DNA of 43,179 nt, taken from positions 1 through 43,179 of the forward strand of contig JACMPM010000099.1 in assembly GCA_014377485.1 (NCBI GenBank). The letters run 5' to 3'. Within the stretch, counting starts at the first letter, position 1. Every line of letters starts with the position of its first letter. The translations under genes were made by a program, and so were the position numbers. Shown in pieces: positions 1 through 8,194 of this stretch. This stretch comes from Bacteriovorax sp. Its GTDB lineage: Bacteria; Bdellovibrionota; Bacteriovoracia; Bacteriovoracales; Bacteriovoracaceae. The notes beneath the pieces are model-generated. The model worked only from the letters and a program-made list of their open reading frames with translations. It searched no databases and was not told the DNA's origin.

Positions 1-40
1 GTGAATTGAGAAGATTAAATTTCATAGGAAAAGGCTAACA

Positions 41-65
41 AAGACTTTATGGAATTTAAAGTCTT
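41..65 (-). terminator. Possible terminator hairpin after the DTW-domain gene
   Basis: A perfect 9-bp inverted repeat, AAGACTTTA (41-49) and TAAAGTCTT (57-65), with a 7-base loop lies just after the stop codon of the minus-strand gene ending at 73. On the minus strand only a short T run follows, and the stem is AT-rich, so termination is plausible but not strong. Confidence 0.35.
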
Positions 66-72
66 AATCTTT

Positions 73-843
73 CTAGTCTTTGTGAATAATTCTTCGAGTT
101 ATCTTACTTTTGGTACGTTCTTCTTTTTTTGTATAACCACTGCTGCTTTTTCTATAAGAAGTAAGACTGGGATTAAGTGCACATTGAATTTGAAAATTGA
201 TCATCTCTTTAAAAACATTAATCATATTATCCTGACTTCCATCTAATTTCTCCAATCCTCTTCTCTCACTCTCCGAAAGATAAAAATGAATGGACTCAAG
301 TGTCGAAAGACAATATTCAGCAGGCTGTTCTTTAATTAAAAATAATGATTCATGGATTGCCGTAAAGGAAACTCTAGGCAGTGAATTGATGTTAAGGGAT
401 AGCTTCATCATCTTCTTGGCACATGGCCATGTCCCATCGATGAGAAACACCACTAATTTTTTACTTTTTAAGTTTTGAAGTGGGGCAACATCATCACTCG
501 AAATATTTAACGATTTATCACCCGGATAAAGGACCATGCAATAATTTTGTGAATCGTTGATGATGGCATTAACAGCATCATCTTCGGTAAAATCTATTCC
601 TGAAATCATTTCTGAGTTTTTTAAACATGCCATTGAAATCCGGCCGGTGCCCATCTTTTCTTTTTTAGCTTCCATAGGATGCATGAGAAGAACAAAATGA
701 GTTTTAGTATCGAATGGTTTTATTAAATGGCACAAACAATTTTTCTGCAGGCGAAAACACTTAAAGCAAAACTCTTCTCGTTTAAAACTGACGATACTTT
801 CTTTTTGCTCAAGCTTTTTTTGAAGATAGGCTGCTTTATCCAT
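73..843 (-). CDS. DTW-domain tRNA-uridine aminocarboxypropyltransferase (TapT/YfiP family)
   Basis: Proteins of this family transfer the 3-amino-3-carboxypropyl group of S-adenosylmethionine to a uridine of tRNA (acp3U). Seen here: an N-terminal cysteine cluster (C26, C29, C36, C38), the stretch LMHPMEAKK followed by TGR (about 53-68), and the family signature DGTW at 136-139, in a 256-residue protein of normal size. The C-terminal 30 residues are Lys/Arg/Ser-rich and may contact RNA (inference). It is the last gene of a minus-strand run, 3 bases after the ArsC-like gene, and has no clear Shine-Dalgarno sequence, so translation is probably coupled to the gene before it. The family call is firm; the exact tRNA position modified cannot be read from sequence. 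Confidence 0.85.
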   Translation of the reverse strand: MDKAAYLQKKLEQKESIVSFKREEFCFKCFRLQKNCLCHLIKPFDTKTHFVLLMHPMEAKKEKMGTGRISMACLKNSEMISGIDFTEDDAVNAIINDSQNYCMVLYPGDKSLNISSDDVAPLQNLKSKKLVVFLIDGTWPCAKKMMKLSLNINSLPRVSFTAIHESLFLIKEQPAEYCLSTLESIHFYLSESERRGLEKLDGSQDNMINVFKEMINFQIQCALNPSLTSYRKSSSGYTKKEERTKSKITRRIIHKD

Positions 844-846
844 ATT

Positions 847-1188
847 CTAAAACTTTAATCCAGAATAAAATTCTTCATCAAATCCCATAGCAATAGTTTT
901 ATTGTTCTTTTCCAATACAGGTCTTTTGATCATTGAAGTATTTTCGCTTATAAATTTTATTTTCTGTGCAGGTGTTAAACCTTCGTATTCATCTTTAATC
1001 TTTTTATAGGTAATGCCCTTCTTATTAACAGGCAACTCTCCAAAGAACTCCCCCCATCGCTTGATTTGTTCTGGGGTCGGCGGAACTTTTTTAAAATCTA
1101 TGAATTGATATTCAATCTTTTTTTTGTCTAAAAATGTGCGCGCTTTTTTCACAGTATCGCAATTGGGAATGGCATACATAGTAATCAT
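847..1188 (-). CDS. ArsC/Spx-superfamily protein, YffB-like
   Basis: A 113-residue thioredoxin-fold protein of the arsenate reductase family. The start reads MYAIPNCDTVKKAR, with the single cysteine (C10) in the NCDT context typical of the YffB subgroup, and the conserved KRPVL segment lies near residues 88-92, a position occupied by the cis-proline loop in the family. YffB-type proteins are not proven arsenate reductases and their substrate is uncertain; the second and third redox cysteines of classical ArsC are absent. The ATG at 1188 has GAGG a few bases upstream. It sits 9 bases after the methyltransferase gene and 3 bases before the DTW gene, so all are probably cotranscribed. Confidence 0.8.
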   Translation of the reverse strand: MITMYAIPNCDTVKKARTFLDKKKIEYQFIDFKKVPPTPEQIKRWGEFFGELPVNKKGITYKKIKDEYEGLTPAQKIKFISENTSMIKRPVLEKNNKTIAMGFDEEFYSGLKF

Positions 1189-1197
1189 ATAAAACCT

Positions 1198-1818
1198 CTA
1201 TTTTTTTCTAAAAATAATAACAGATTTATTATCGTTAAAAATAATTTCTAAATGAAAACGATTGGCTAAATAAACTAGCGTTTCTTCTCGATAAAAAACC
1301 ACATGGGTTGGATCATTTTTATACCACCATGACTTATAGTCAATCTTGTCACTTATAAGCAGAGTCTTTACTGCCAATAGACCGTTAGGCTTAACCAGAC
1401 TTGCCAATAATTCCCAGTCTTCAACTGGTGTTTTAAAATGCTCAACGACTTCCGAAGAAGTCACTACCTCGTAAGTTCTTTTTAATGCTTCAAGGTTTGG
1501 GAAAAATAGCGGATCGTAATTTTCAACGACTCCTCCTTTTTCTTTGAGAAGGAGCGACAAAGTTGGTCCTGGTCCACAACCAAAATCCAAGGCTTCAAAG
1601 TTTTCAGGTAAAAAATCCACAAGTGGATCAACCAGACAATTTAAAAAATCAATATAGCCTTGGTCCTGCTCATTATTATTATGTGTAGAATATCTCTCAA
1701 AATCTTGAGTAGCATTCCAATGTAATAATGGATTTTTAAAAACAAGACCGCAGTGAGAGCATTCGAATGCTCCACTCGCTTTCAAGGAAGATGGTGTATG
1801 ACAAAGTAAACAATTCAC
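1198..1818 (-). CDS. Class I SAM-dependent methyltransferase with N-terminal zinc ribbon
   Basis: A 206-residue protein with CxxC pairs at C3/C6 and C20/C23 forming a probable zinc ribbon, then a Rossmann-type methyltransferase domain: the SAM-binding glycine motif DFGCGPG at 78-84, an acidic residue after the second strand (YDP, 101-103) and a VVEHF motif typical of Methyltransf_23-like enzymes. The layout (zinc ribbon plus methyltransferase) resembles small relatives of O-/C-methyltransferases acting on sugars or lipids, but no substrate can be assigned. The start codon is GTG at 1818, 12 bases after the stop of the YkgJ-type gene; no good Shine-Dalgarno sequence is visible. No ATG alternative keeps both cysteine pairs. 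Confidence 0.75.
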   Translation of the reverse strand: MNCLLCHTPSSLKASGAFECSHCGLVFKNPLLHWNATQDFERYSTHNNNEQDQGYIDFLNCLVDPLVDFLPENFEALDFGCGPGPTLSLLLKEKGGVVENYDPLFFPNLEALKRTYEVVTSSEVVEHFKTPVEDWELLASLVKPNGLLAVKTLLISDKIDYKSWWYKNDPTHVVFYREETLVYLANRFHLEIIFNDNKSVIIFRKK

Positions 1819-1830
1819 TTGGAGTTGATA

Positions 1831-2517
1831 CTATAGATCAATATCAATGAAAACGGATTTTTTCCGTGGTTCAGAATTTTTAGGACTTATATTTGGTTTA
1901 TTTTTTAGCAAAATTCGTCCAAGCATATTAGGTAGAGTTCCACTTTCTTTTGACATAAAAAATGAGCCCATAATTGCCATATCTGCTTGCTCTGTTTTTA
2001 GTAACCTAATTGTCTCCGGCTCACCATCGCCCGCGTGTGGAGAACACTGACTGGCCTCTCCTAGTACTGCATTTGTTCTGCAGACAGAAGGTCTATCGTT
2101 ATAGGCCTGGCAGCTGTCATCGGCACCTAAAAAAATACATCTACGGTTTTCGTAAGACAGTTGGTAAAAATCTTCAGGATTGTTGCCAGCTTTTATTTGA
2201 TTTTGCAAAAGAGCATAATCGATTTTTAAACCGTCATTAACTCTTGAAGCTAGTAGTTCTGCCTCATCTTCTGTGATGCCAACTTGCGTATGACAACAAC
2301 CTGAACAACCCTCTTTACAGGGAAGAAATTTTTGGACTATAGGGTGAGCAAATATAACGCTGTTGTAATCATCCACTACATGATGAACAAAACGGGCCCT
2401 TTCGAGAGGAGATGAGATTTTCTTTAAATGATCAATGACAAATTGGGTGATATTAGAGAAAGCAGGCTGACTCCGTAACTTTTCATAGGTCTGTTTAGCA
2501 ATGGCGGGAAAGTTCAT
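1831..2517 (-). CDS. YkgJ-family cysteine-cluster protein
   Basis: A 228-residue protein with the cysteine signature of the YkgJ/CxxCxxCC family: C67, C71, C74 and C75 (CKEGCSGCC), then RRCIFLG, DDSCQAY and RPSVCRT further on. The family is thought to bind a metal or an iron-sulfur cluster; its function is not known. The ATG at 2517 is preceded by GAGGAA, a good ribosome-binding site. This is the first gene of the run reading down to position 73 and is divergent from uup, with 111 bases between the two starts. Confidence 0.8.
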   Translation of the reverse strand: MNFPAIAKQTYEKLRSQPAFSNITQFVIDHLKKISSPLERARFVHHVVDDYNSVIFAHPIVQKFLPCKEGCSGCCHTQVGITEDEAELLASRVNDGLKIDYALLQNQIKAGNNPEDFYQLSYENRRCIFLGADDSCQAYNDRPSVCRTNAVLGEASQCSPHAGDGEPETIRLLKTEQADMAIMGSFFMSKESGTLPNMLGRILLKNKPNISPKNSEPRKKSVFIDIDL

Positions 2518-2593
2518 ATCGTTCCTCTAGGACCGAGATTCTAAATAAAATATTACCACATTGCTAAAGTATTCCCTATCAGCGGGGAATTAA

Positions 2594-2622
2594 TTGCCGA
2601 AAGCCCCCCTCCTCTCTATAAT
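2594..2622 (+). promoter_or_regulatory. Near-consensus promoter of uup, likely leaderless
   Basis: TTGCCG (2594-2599), a 17-base spacer and a perfect TATAAT (2617-2622). The uup ATG begins at 2629, only 6 bases after the -10 box, about where transcription would start. No Shine-Dalgarno sequence precedes the ATG. Confidence 0.65.
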
Positions 2623-2628
2623 CACTTC

Positions 2629-4524
2629 ATGAGTCTACTTTGTACCTTAAAAAATATTCGCTTGAGTTTTGGGCCAAAAATTATTTTTGATAATGCCCAA
2701 ATTTCCGTTTCAGTCGGTGACCGCATTGGTTTGCTCGGGCTTAACGGTAAAGGAAAATCGACTCTTTTTAAAATCCTTACCGGCGATATTATCCCCGATC
2801 ACTCTTCACCACCTTTTGAATTCAATAAGGCCCGTGGTGACGGTGACGAAAATAAGCGTTTTTCACTTTTCTATGTGCCTCAAGAACTTCCTCTTGAAGG
2901 GCTTGGCAATATTACTCTTAAAGATTATTTTTTTGTTTTCTACCCTGAACTTAAAATCGTCTTTGAAGCTTCTCTTCATCAATTTGAAGAAATGCACGGA
3001 TGGGATATGGTTCAAAATTATGAATCTTATCTCAAGTATTTTGGTCTTGAAGATCTAAACTTTCGCGTCCGTGATCTAAGCGGTGGCGAGCAGAAGAAAA
3101 TTTTATTAAGCCTTGGCCTCTCGAGCACTGCCAATTTAATTTTATGGGATGAGCCTACCAACCATCTTGATATTGAGACCATAAAACTTTTTGAAGATGA
3201 ACTCAACTCTACGGCAAAAGCATTCATGTTGATTACTCATGATCGTTTTCTTCTTTCTAAATTAACTCGTAAAATATTTCATATTCAACACGGTCGCATC
3301 GAAAGTTTTTCAGGTTCTTATACTGATTATCTCTCATTTTTAGAAAAGTCAGAACAATCAAAACTTCGTTTGTTAGACAAACTTAAAAACAATCTCGAGC
3401 GTGAACAAGCCTGGATGAGACAAGGCATTAAAGCACGAGGAACTCGAAGTAAAAAACGAGTGGAGTCCTTTCTCGGTTTAAAAGAACGTGTTTCTACCAT
3501 TAAAAGTGAAGCCAAAAGAAATCTCGATCTCACTCTCCAAAAATCAAATCGCCAAACAAAAGTGCTGGTTTCATTTAGTGACTTAACATTTGCCTATCCA
3601 TCTCAACCAACTCTCTTTGAAAATATCACCGGCGAAATTCACAAGGGCAATAAAATTGGTCTCCTTGGAAATAACGGCGTTGGTAAAACAACTCTCTTGA
3701 AACTTATTAAGCATGAATTGTCTCCTGTATCTGGAAGTATGAAAACAGCAGATAATTTACAGATTCAATACTTCTCACAAAAACGTGATGAGATGGAAAG
3801 TGATACGACTCCTTATCTCCTCTTGGGTGATGGATCAGACTTTGTTCTTTTACCTGATGGAACTAAGAAACATGTATCTTCTTATTTTGAGAGTTTTCTT
3901 TTTCATCGCGATGATATTCACCGCCCCCTAAAAACATTTTCTGGTGGAGAAAAAAGCCGCTTACAACTCGCTTTAAACCTCACCAAGATTGGCGATATTT
4001 TAATTTTCGATGAGCCTACCAACGATCTCGATCTTGAAACTATTCAAATCCTTGAGGAAAAACTCGCCGAATTCCAAGGTGCCGTCATTCTCATAAGTCA
4101 CGATCGTGCTTTTTTAAGTACTGTGACTAATAAAGTCTGGTTAATTGAAAATAAAAAACTGCAAAACTTTGAAGGTGGATATGAGCAAGTCGCACCTTAT
4201 CTTGAGGTTCTAGAACTTGAACGGGAATTAGCCGACGAGTCTCGTGAAAATCCACTGGCGTCAGTTTCCGCAGAAGCTCCTAAAAGCAATGTGAAGCTTA
4301 ATAACAAAGAAAAAAAGCGCCTTGAAACCATTTACGAAGACATTGAAAGCACTGAAGCTAAGACTAAGATTATCGAAGAAAAAATCGCCAATCTAGATTT
4401 CACAAAGCTTTCCGATCCAAAAAATCAGGAATTAAAAATTCTAACTGATGCCCAAGGCACCCTCGACGAACGCCTACTTTTTCTCTATGAAGAGTTAGAG
4501 GATCTCGAATCGCGGAATACCTGA
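2629..4524 (+). CDS. uup: ABC-F family ATPase, Uup-like
   Basis: A 631-residue cytoplasmic twin-ATPase protein without membrane segments. Domain 1 has Walker A GLNGKGKST (37-45), signature LSGGEQKK (150-157) and Walker B LILWDEPTNHLD (170-181). A linker with WMRQGIKARGTRSKKR (262-277) follows, a stretch typical of Uup. Domain 2 has Walker A GNNGVGKTT (347-355), FSGGEKSRL and LIFDEPTNDLD. The C-terminal Lys/Glu-rich coiled coil (about 545-631) matches the Uup C-terminal domain. ABC-F proteins act on the ribosome; Uup is also linked to DNA transposition and branched-DNA binding in other bacteria. The gene stands alone, divergent from the YkgJ run, and appears to be read from a leaderless mRNA. 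An antibiotic-resistance role is not indicated. Confidence 0.85.
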   Translation: MSLLCTLKNIRLSFGPKIIFDNAQISVSVGDRIGLLGLNGKGKSTLFKILTGDIIPDHSSPPFEFNKARGDGDENKRFSLFYVPQELPLEGLGNITLKDYFFVFYPELKIVFEASLHQFEEMHGWDMVQNYESYLKYFGLEDLNFRVRDLSGGEQKKILLSLGLSSTANLILWDEPTNHLDIETIKLFEDELNSTAKAFMLITHDRFLLSKLTRKIFHIQHGRIESFSGSYTDYLSFLEKSEQSKLRLLDKLKNNLEREQAWMRQGIKARGTRSKKRVESFLGLKERVSTIKSEAKRNLDLTLQKSNRQTKVLVSFSDLTFAYPSQPTLFENITGEIHKGNKIGLLGNNGVGKTTLLKLIKHELSPVSGSMKTADNLQIQYFSQKRDEMESDTTPYLLLGDGSDFVLLPDGTKKHVSSYFESFLFHRDDIHRPLKTFSGGEKSRLQLALNLTKIGDILIFDEPTNDLDLETIQILEEKLAEFQGAVILISHDRAFLSTVTNKVWLIENKKLQNFEGGYEQVAPYLEVLELERELADESRENPLASVSAEAPKSNVKLNNKEKKRLETIYEDIESTEAKTKIIEEKIANLDFTKLSDPKNQELKILTDAQGTLDERLLFLYEELEDLESRNT

Positions 4525-4598
4525 TCAAAGTATAAGGGAATAATTTACTCCTTAATTTATTTTTAAAAATCACGATAAGATCTGCATTAGGAGATGGA

Positions 4599-5069
4599 AT
4601 GAAAAAACCACTTTTTTCTGCATTATATATTTTGACACTTTTAACAGCTGGATTAACAATTCATCAGGCTTTCGCTCAAACGCAAAGAAGCCCATCGGTT
4701 GAACCAATTACAGAAGTTTCTATTGAAGAAAATAGACCTGTAATTAAAGAAGGCCAAACAGAACACGGCTTTGATTTCGCAGATAAAAATGCAGTTACCG
4801 CAATCGTTCCCGAAACAAAAAGAGTTCCTGCCAATATCACGACTAAATCCACCGAACACAATACTCCCTATTCTTATATTGGCCCAATGATCTTCTTGTT
4901 CGCACTTCCAATTGCTTTATGGATTATTATTTCTAAAAAAATGAAAAATACTGAAGTCGCAGAAAAGCTCGATTATTACCCGAAAACTTTTCAATTCAAG
5001 CCATACAAGACTGAATATCAAGAACAGGATTTTGATGATGAAGACCACAATCTTCCAAAAGCTTCTTAG
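4599..5069 (+). CDS. Small membrane-anchored protein with signal sequence, unknown
   Basis: Not recognised. The 156-residue product has a signal peptide (1-26, ending in AFA), a polar region of about 60 residues, one transmembrane segment (about 93-112, from YIGPMIFLFALP to the KKMKN stop-transfer) and an acidic tail of about 45 residues. With a cleaved signal, the central part would be periplasmic and the tail cytoplasmic. The ATG at 4599 is preceded by AGGAGAT. The gene lies 74 bases after uup and converges on the secreted-protein gene that ends at 5072. Confidence 0.65.
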   Translation: MKKPLFSALYILTLLTAGLTIHQAFAQTQRSPSVEPITEVSIEENRPVIKEGQTEHGFDFADKNAVTAIVPETKRVPANITTKSTEHNTPYSYIGPMIFLFALPIALWIIISKKMKNTEVAEKLDYYPKTFQFKPYKTEYQEQDFDDEDHNLPKAS

Positions 5070-5071
5070 TT

Positions 5072-5722
5072 TTAATTATTAAAAGTTTTCCACTTTCCAT
5101 CTCCAGCATAGAGAAAGACCTGACTGGTCATACGATATTTAACGATTAGTTCTTTAACTTGATCGTTATTTAAATCTTGCAGATACACTTGATAATTTCT
5201 TATATGGTAATGACCTTTAAGAGATTTATGCTCTTCGAAAAAACTTGGCCCCTTAAATACTGAAAGTGTTTTTAAATCATCATTGTCTATTGTTCCCACA
5301 TAGATTCTCGAAGTTCCCTGCATTTCAGTATAGCGACTCAAACCTTCATAATAGTACATAAGAAGGACGTATGTTTTGGGAGAAAGTCTTTTAAACTCAA
5401 TTCTAAAAAGATCTGAATCAAATCCCTTGGTCTCAAATCGATAACTGAAAATCTTTTTCTTCACTCCGCTTTTTTGCTCGAATATCTCAATCCAGTCTTC
5501 ACTGTCCTTTTTTACAAAGACGATTTGTTCAGGGTTGTTATCATGGTTAAGATCTAGAGCGTAATAAGGCGTGTGGATAAAATATGAGTATTTCTTGTCG
5601 GAAGCAGCGACTTCACCATTTGCCAACTCGCCGGAGAAGATTTGCCTAAAATAGCGCTCATCTTGGGGCATGGCCCTCCATGGCACTAACAGGAATAAAA
5701 GCAAAAATAAGAATTTACCCAT
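5072..5722 (-). CDS. Secreted protein with two FG-GAP/EF-like repeats, unknown
   Basis: Not recognised as a named family. The 216-residue product begins with a hydrophobic signal sequence (about 1-19) and has two related segments, ALDLNHDNNPEQIVFVKK near the middle and LQDLNNDQVKELIVKY near the end. Both follow the pattern D-x-N-x-D-x-x-x-E-[IL]-[IV], typical of FG-GAP or dockerin-like calcium-binding repeats in secreted beta-propeller proteins. The protein is too short for a full propeller. It is probably periplasmic or exported. It overlaps nothing and ends 2 bases from the convergent gene before it. Confidence 0.6.
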   Translation of the reverse strand: MGKFLFLLLFLLVPWRAMPQDERYFRQIFSGELANGEVAASDKKYSYFIHTPYYALDLNHDNNPEQIVFVKKDSEDWIEIFEQKSGVKKKIFSYRFETKGFDSDLFRIEFKRLSPKTYVLLMYYYEGLSRYTEMQGTSRIYVGTIDNDDLKTLSVFKGPSFFEEHKSLKGHYHIRNYQVYLQDLNNDQVKELIVKYRMTSQVFLYAGDGKWKTFNN

Positions 5723-5760
5723 TGATTTCAGTGTATATGACCTTTAAAAACTTAGCTAAT

Positions 5761-5784
5761 TCGCTAAATTTTCCTAGCTAGCGA
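5761..5784. promoter_or_regulatory. Inverted repeat between divergent genes
   Basis: TCGCTA (5761-5766) and TAGCGA (5779-5784) form an inverted repeat with a 12-base spacer. An overlapping alternative pairs TTAGC (5752-5756) with GCTAA (5763-5767), and CTAGCTAG sits at 5774-5781. The site lies in the 137-base gap between the divergent genes at 5722 and 5860 and could be an operator. Confidence 0.3.
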
Positions 5785-5859
5785 TTCCCATAAAAAAACA
5801 TTTCAGATACTATTAACTAACTTAAACTCTCGGCCTTTATCGATACAAAAAGGGAAAAA

Positions 5860-6609
5860 ATGGATTTCACTCTTTTATACACAAAAAACATGCAACAAGC
5901 GGTAGTTCGCACCTTCAAACTGAAAGAAACTCCTACCAGCAAAGTCATTGATCTGGCAGAAGCCAAGCAATATAACATTAACGGTTATATTTTTGCTGAA
6001 GATTTAAAAGGCGACGATTTTCTTGCAGGCCTTGAAAACGAAATAAAATTCTACCCAATCAGATCGCATACTGAATTTGACCTGTCATTGGAAGGTTTTG
6101 AAAAATTAACTTACGAAGATGCTAAAAAGATTTTCGATAAAATGCGCGAGAATTGGATTCTTCAAAACAATATTTCGTTAATTGAAGAAATTTTTAAAGT
6201 GAGAAATCATCTTCTTGGTCTTTGGCCAAATGACCGTTCGGGATTTTTTGAAGAGCTTTGGTTTATCTTGAAAACAAATCTTGGAGCATCGAACTTGAAA
6301 CTTATCTATAATGATATGATCAAGTCGAAGCAAGAGCATGAAAAAAATAAATTAGTAAAAGTAAAAGTTCAAGGCGATCGTTATCCAGAACTCGTTTCAT
6401 GCGACGAAATGGATGAGCACGTTTTAAAAAGTTATGAAAAAGATTTTGGAAATATTTTTGATATTACTGACTACAATAAAGAAAAAGGACAATTGGTTAT
6501 TTGCGCCAATATCAAAAAAAGTCCTGTTCTCATTATGGCCAATGTTTATCAGCTGACTCGGTTGCAAAAATCACTTCTTTCGTCTTTATTTGAAGGACTT
6601 AATTTATAA
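5860..6609 (+). CDS. Conserved-looking cytoplasmic protein, unknown
   Basis: Not recognised. A 249-residue soluble protein with no signal peptide, membrane segment or obvious catalytic motif. It has an alternating helix/strand composition: a helical stretch at about 110-160 with ENWILQNNISLIEEIF and FFEELWFILKTNLG, then a strand-rich C-terminal part ending in LVICANIKKSPVLIMANVYQLT. It is rich in Lys and Asp/Glu. The ATG at 5860 is preceded by AAGGGA. The gene stands alone between a divergent secreted-protein gene and a bidirectional terminator. No neighbour hints at its role. Confidence 0.6.
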   Translation: MDFTLLYTKNMQQAVVRTFKLKETPTSKVIDLAEAKQYNINGYIFAEDLKGDDFLAGLENEIKFYPIRSHTEFDLSLEGFEKLTYEDAKKIFDKMRENWILQNNISLIEEIFKVRNHLLGLWPNDRSGFFEELWFILKTNLGASNLKLIYNDMIKSKQEHEKNKLVKVKVQGDRYPELVSCDEMDEHVLKSYEKDFGNIFDITDYNKEKGQLVICANIKKSPVLIMANVYQLTRLQKSLLSSLFEGLNL

Positions 6610-6646
6610 AAAAATGCACCTCGTTTTTAATGAAGAGGTGCTTCTT
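6608..6646. terminator. Bidirectional intrinsic terminator
   Basis: GCACCTC (6616-6622) pairs with GAGGTGC (6635-6641) around a 12-base loop. On the minus strand the hairpin is followed by a run of seven T (complement of 6608-6614); on the plus strand by TTCTT. It lies between the convergent genes ending at 6609 and 6662 and can serve both. Confidence 0.75.
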
Positions 6647-6661
6647 AAAAAAAATATTTAT

Positions 6662-7735
6662 TTAAAAATTCAGAATTCTTCCTTTCACATTTAATTCTAA
6701 ATTTATTTTCACGGTCGGAGTTATATCTATTGTATTACTCACGTTTTTAATTGCACAGGTAGATTCCATCTCCAACGCTTGAACCTTTTTTAAAACAGGG
6801 TATTGAGTATTTTGATGTATCTCGATACTGGCCATATCTGTTTTAACCAATTTTTTCAAATTCAGATTAACTCTGAAAATTCCATTTAGATCTTTGATAG
6901 GATTCAATTCATTGAGGGGATAATTTTTCCCATTAATAATAATATCAAGATCCACTAGTTCACTAGTCTCCAGCGGGATTTTGATAAAACGATTAGTAGG
7001 TGCCTCTAATTTATATTGACAAGGATCACATACACCCGCCTCATGCATATCGCGTGTACATTTAACATTTTGTCCTCTCAACACTACTAAGGTTGTTTCT
7101 CTTAGAGAGTAATCTACATTTACTTCAAGTTCTAATATTTGATTGTTCGAAAAACTTAAAACCTTTTCATTAAAATCATTTCCAAGTGAAATTTTTTGTT
7201 GATTAAAATGAACATCATTTTCTAATAAATTATTTTTGGTAGCACTTAGTAAATAATAGACTTTATTTTTAAGTAAAAAATTATCAGGAGAATCTACCCA
7301 AGATAAAGTGGCGCCAGGTTCTGTTATCACTCCCAATTGAGCTAAGGCTTTGCTGCGCTCAATACCAGTTGGGACAAAGTAAATCTCCAATCGATCTTTG
7401 TAGGAGACAATCACTTCTGCAGCGTTTGCTCTAATTTTTTTGTATTCTTCTAAATTAAGCGAAGACGGATTAAACCCGTCGTTAGTGAAATTAAATTCAT
7501 CGCCATTTTTAACTTTAGAATTCTCATCCACTTCATCATTTTTCAGTAATTGATTGCTAAGAGATAAATTCAAAAGTTTCCTGCGGAGAATAGATTGATC
7601 ATCATGATGAGGAATGCTGAGATAAGCGGAATTATCAAAAGGAAGATTGCGGGCATTGGGGTCGCTCGAAGTTGAGTTGATGTTTTTACAAGCAACTGAC
7701 AAAAAGAGCAGAGTAAGTAGTAATTTGTGTTTCAT
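6662..7735 (-). CDS. Lipoprotein of unknown function
   Basis: Not recognised. A 357-residue product with a lipoprotein signal peptide; the lipobox LSVAC puts the lipidated cysteine at residue 16. The mature N-terminus (KNINSTSSDPNARN) is a polar linker. The remainder is rich in beta-strand patterns, with a cysteine pair in CTRDMHEAGVCDPC (about 226-239) that could form disulfides in the periplasm or at the surface. AGGAG lies 6 bases before the ATG at 7735. The gene ends in the bidirectional terminator and starts 109 bases after the end of the HIT gene. Confidence 0.65.
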   Translation of the reverse strand: MKHKLLLTLLFLSVACKNINSTSSDPNARNLPFDNSAYLSIPHHDDQSILRRKLLNLSLSNQLLKNDEVDENSKVKNGDEFNFTNDGFNPSSLNLEEYKKIRANAAEVIVSYKDRLEIYFVPTGIERSKALAQLGVITEPGATLSWVDSPDNFLLKNKVYYLLSATKNNLLENDVHFNQQKISLGNDFNEKVLSFSNNQILELEVNVDYSLRETTLVVLRGQNVKCTRDMHEAGVCDPCQYKLEAPTNRFIKIPLETSELVDLDIIINGKNYPLNELNPIKDLNGIFRVNLNLKKLVKTDMASIEIHQNTQYPVLKKVQALEMESTCAIKNVSNTIDITPTVKINLELNVKGRILNF

Positions 7736-7843
7736 AAGGTCTCCTATCTTTTTTAGCGATAAGAGGCTTCTATATTAATTATATGACTGAGGTTTAAATT
7801 TTGACTTGTAGGGACGAGTTTTTTCAAAAATGAAACAAGACTC

Positions 7844-8188
7844 TTAGCGACCGAAATGCCCCAGAGCTTCTCCACCAACAATATGAAAATGAGTATGAAA
7901 AACTGTCTGTCCTGCATCTGGTCCCTGATTAGTGACAACCCTGTAGCCATTTTTACTTAACTCACAACCTTTAGTATATTCGGCAATTCCGCGAAACATT
8001 TGAGCAATGGCTTCTGGATCGCCGCTCATTTCATTAATATTGGCGGTATGCTTTTTATGAACAAATAATAAATGGATTTTTGCCTGAGAATGAATATCAA
8101 CAAACCCAAAAACATGTTCATTTTCAAACACTTTTTGAGCAGCTATTTCGCCTTTAGCAATTTTACAAAATAAACAATTGGCGGCCAT
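7844..8188 (-). CDS. HIT-family nucleotide hydrolase (HinT-like)
   Basis: A 114-residue histidine-triad protein. The triad HTHFHIV lies at 98-104 (H98, H100, H102; the middle one is the nucleophile in the family), with CLFCKI at 5-10, EHVFGFVDIHSQA at 24-36 and GYRVVTNQG at 81-89. This is the full-length pattern of the Hint branch, which hydrolyses adenosine phosphoramidates and aminoacyl-adenylates. AAGGAA precedes the ATG. It is the last gene of the rho-prfA-murA operon, starting 6 bases after the murA stop. Confidence 0.92.
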   Translation of the reverse strand: MAANCLFCKIAKGEIAAQKVFENEHVFGFVDIHSQAKIHLLFVHKKHTANINEMSGDPEAIAQMFRGIAEYTKGCELSKNGYRVVTNQGPDAGQTVFHTHFHIVGGEALGHFGR

Positions 8189-8194
8189 TCTGGA

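Noticed and set aside
4533-4554. Weak hairpin TAAGG/CCTTA after uup followed by an AT-rich stretch
   Set aside because: Only five base pairs with a 12-base loop; too weak to call.
7753-7950. 65-codon minus-strand frame overlapping the HIT gene
   Set aside because: It overlaps the conserved HIT motif region in another frame and has no domain signature.
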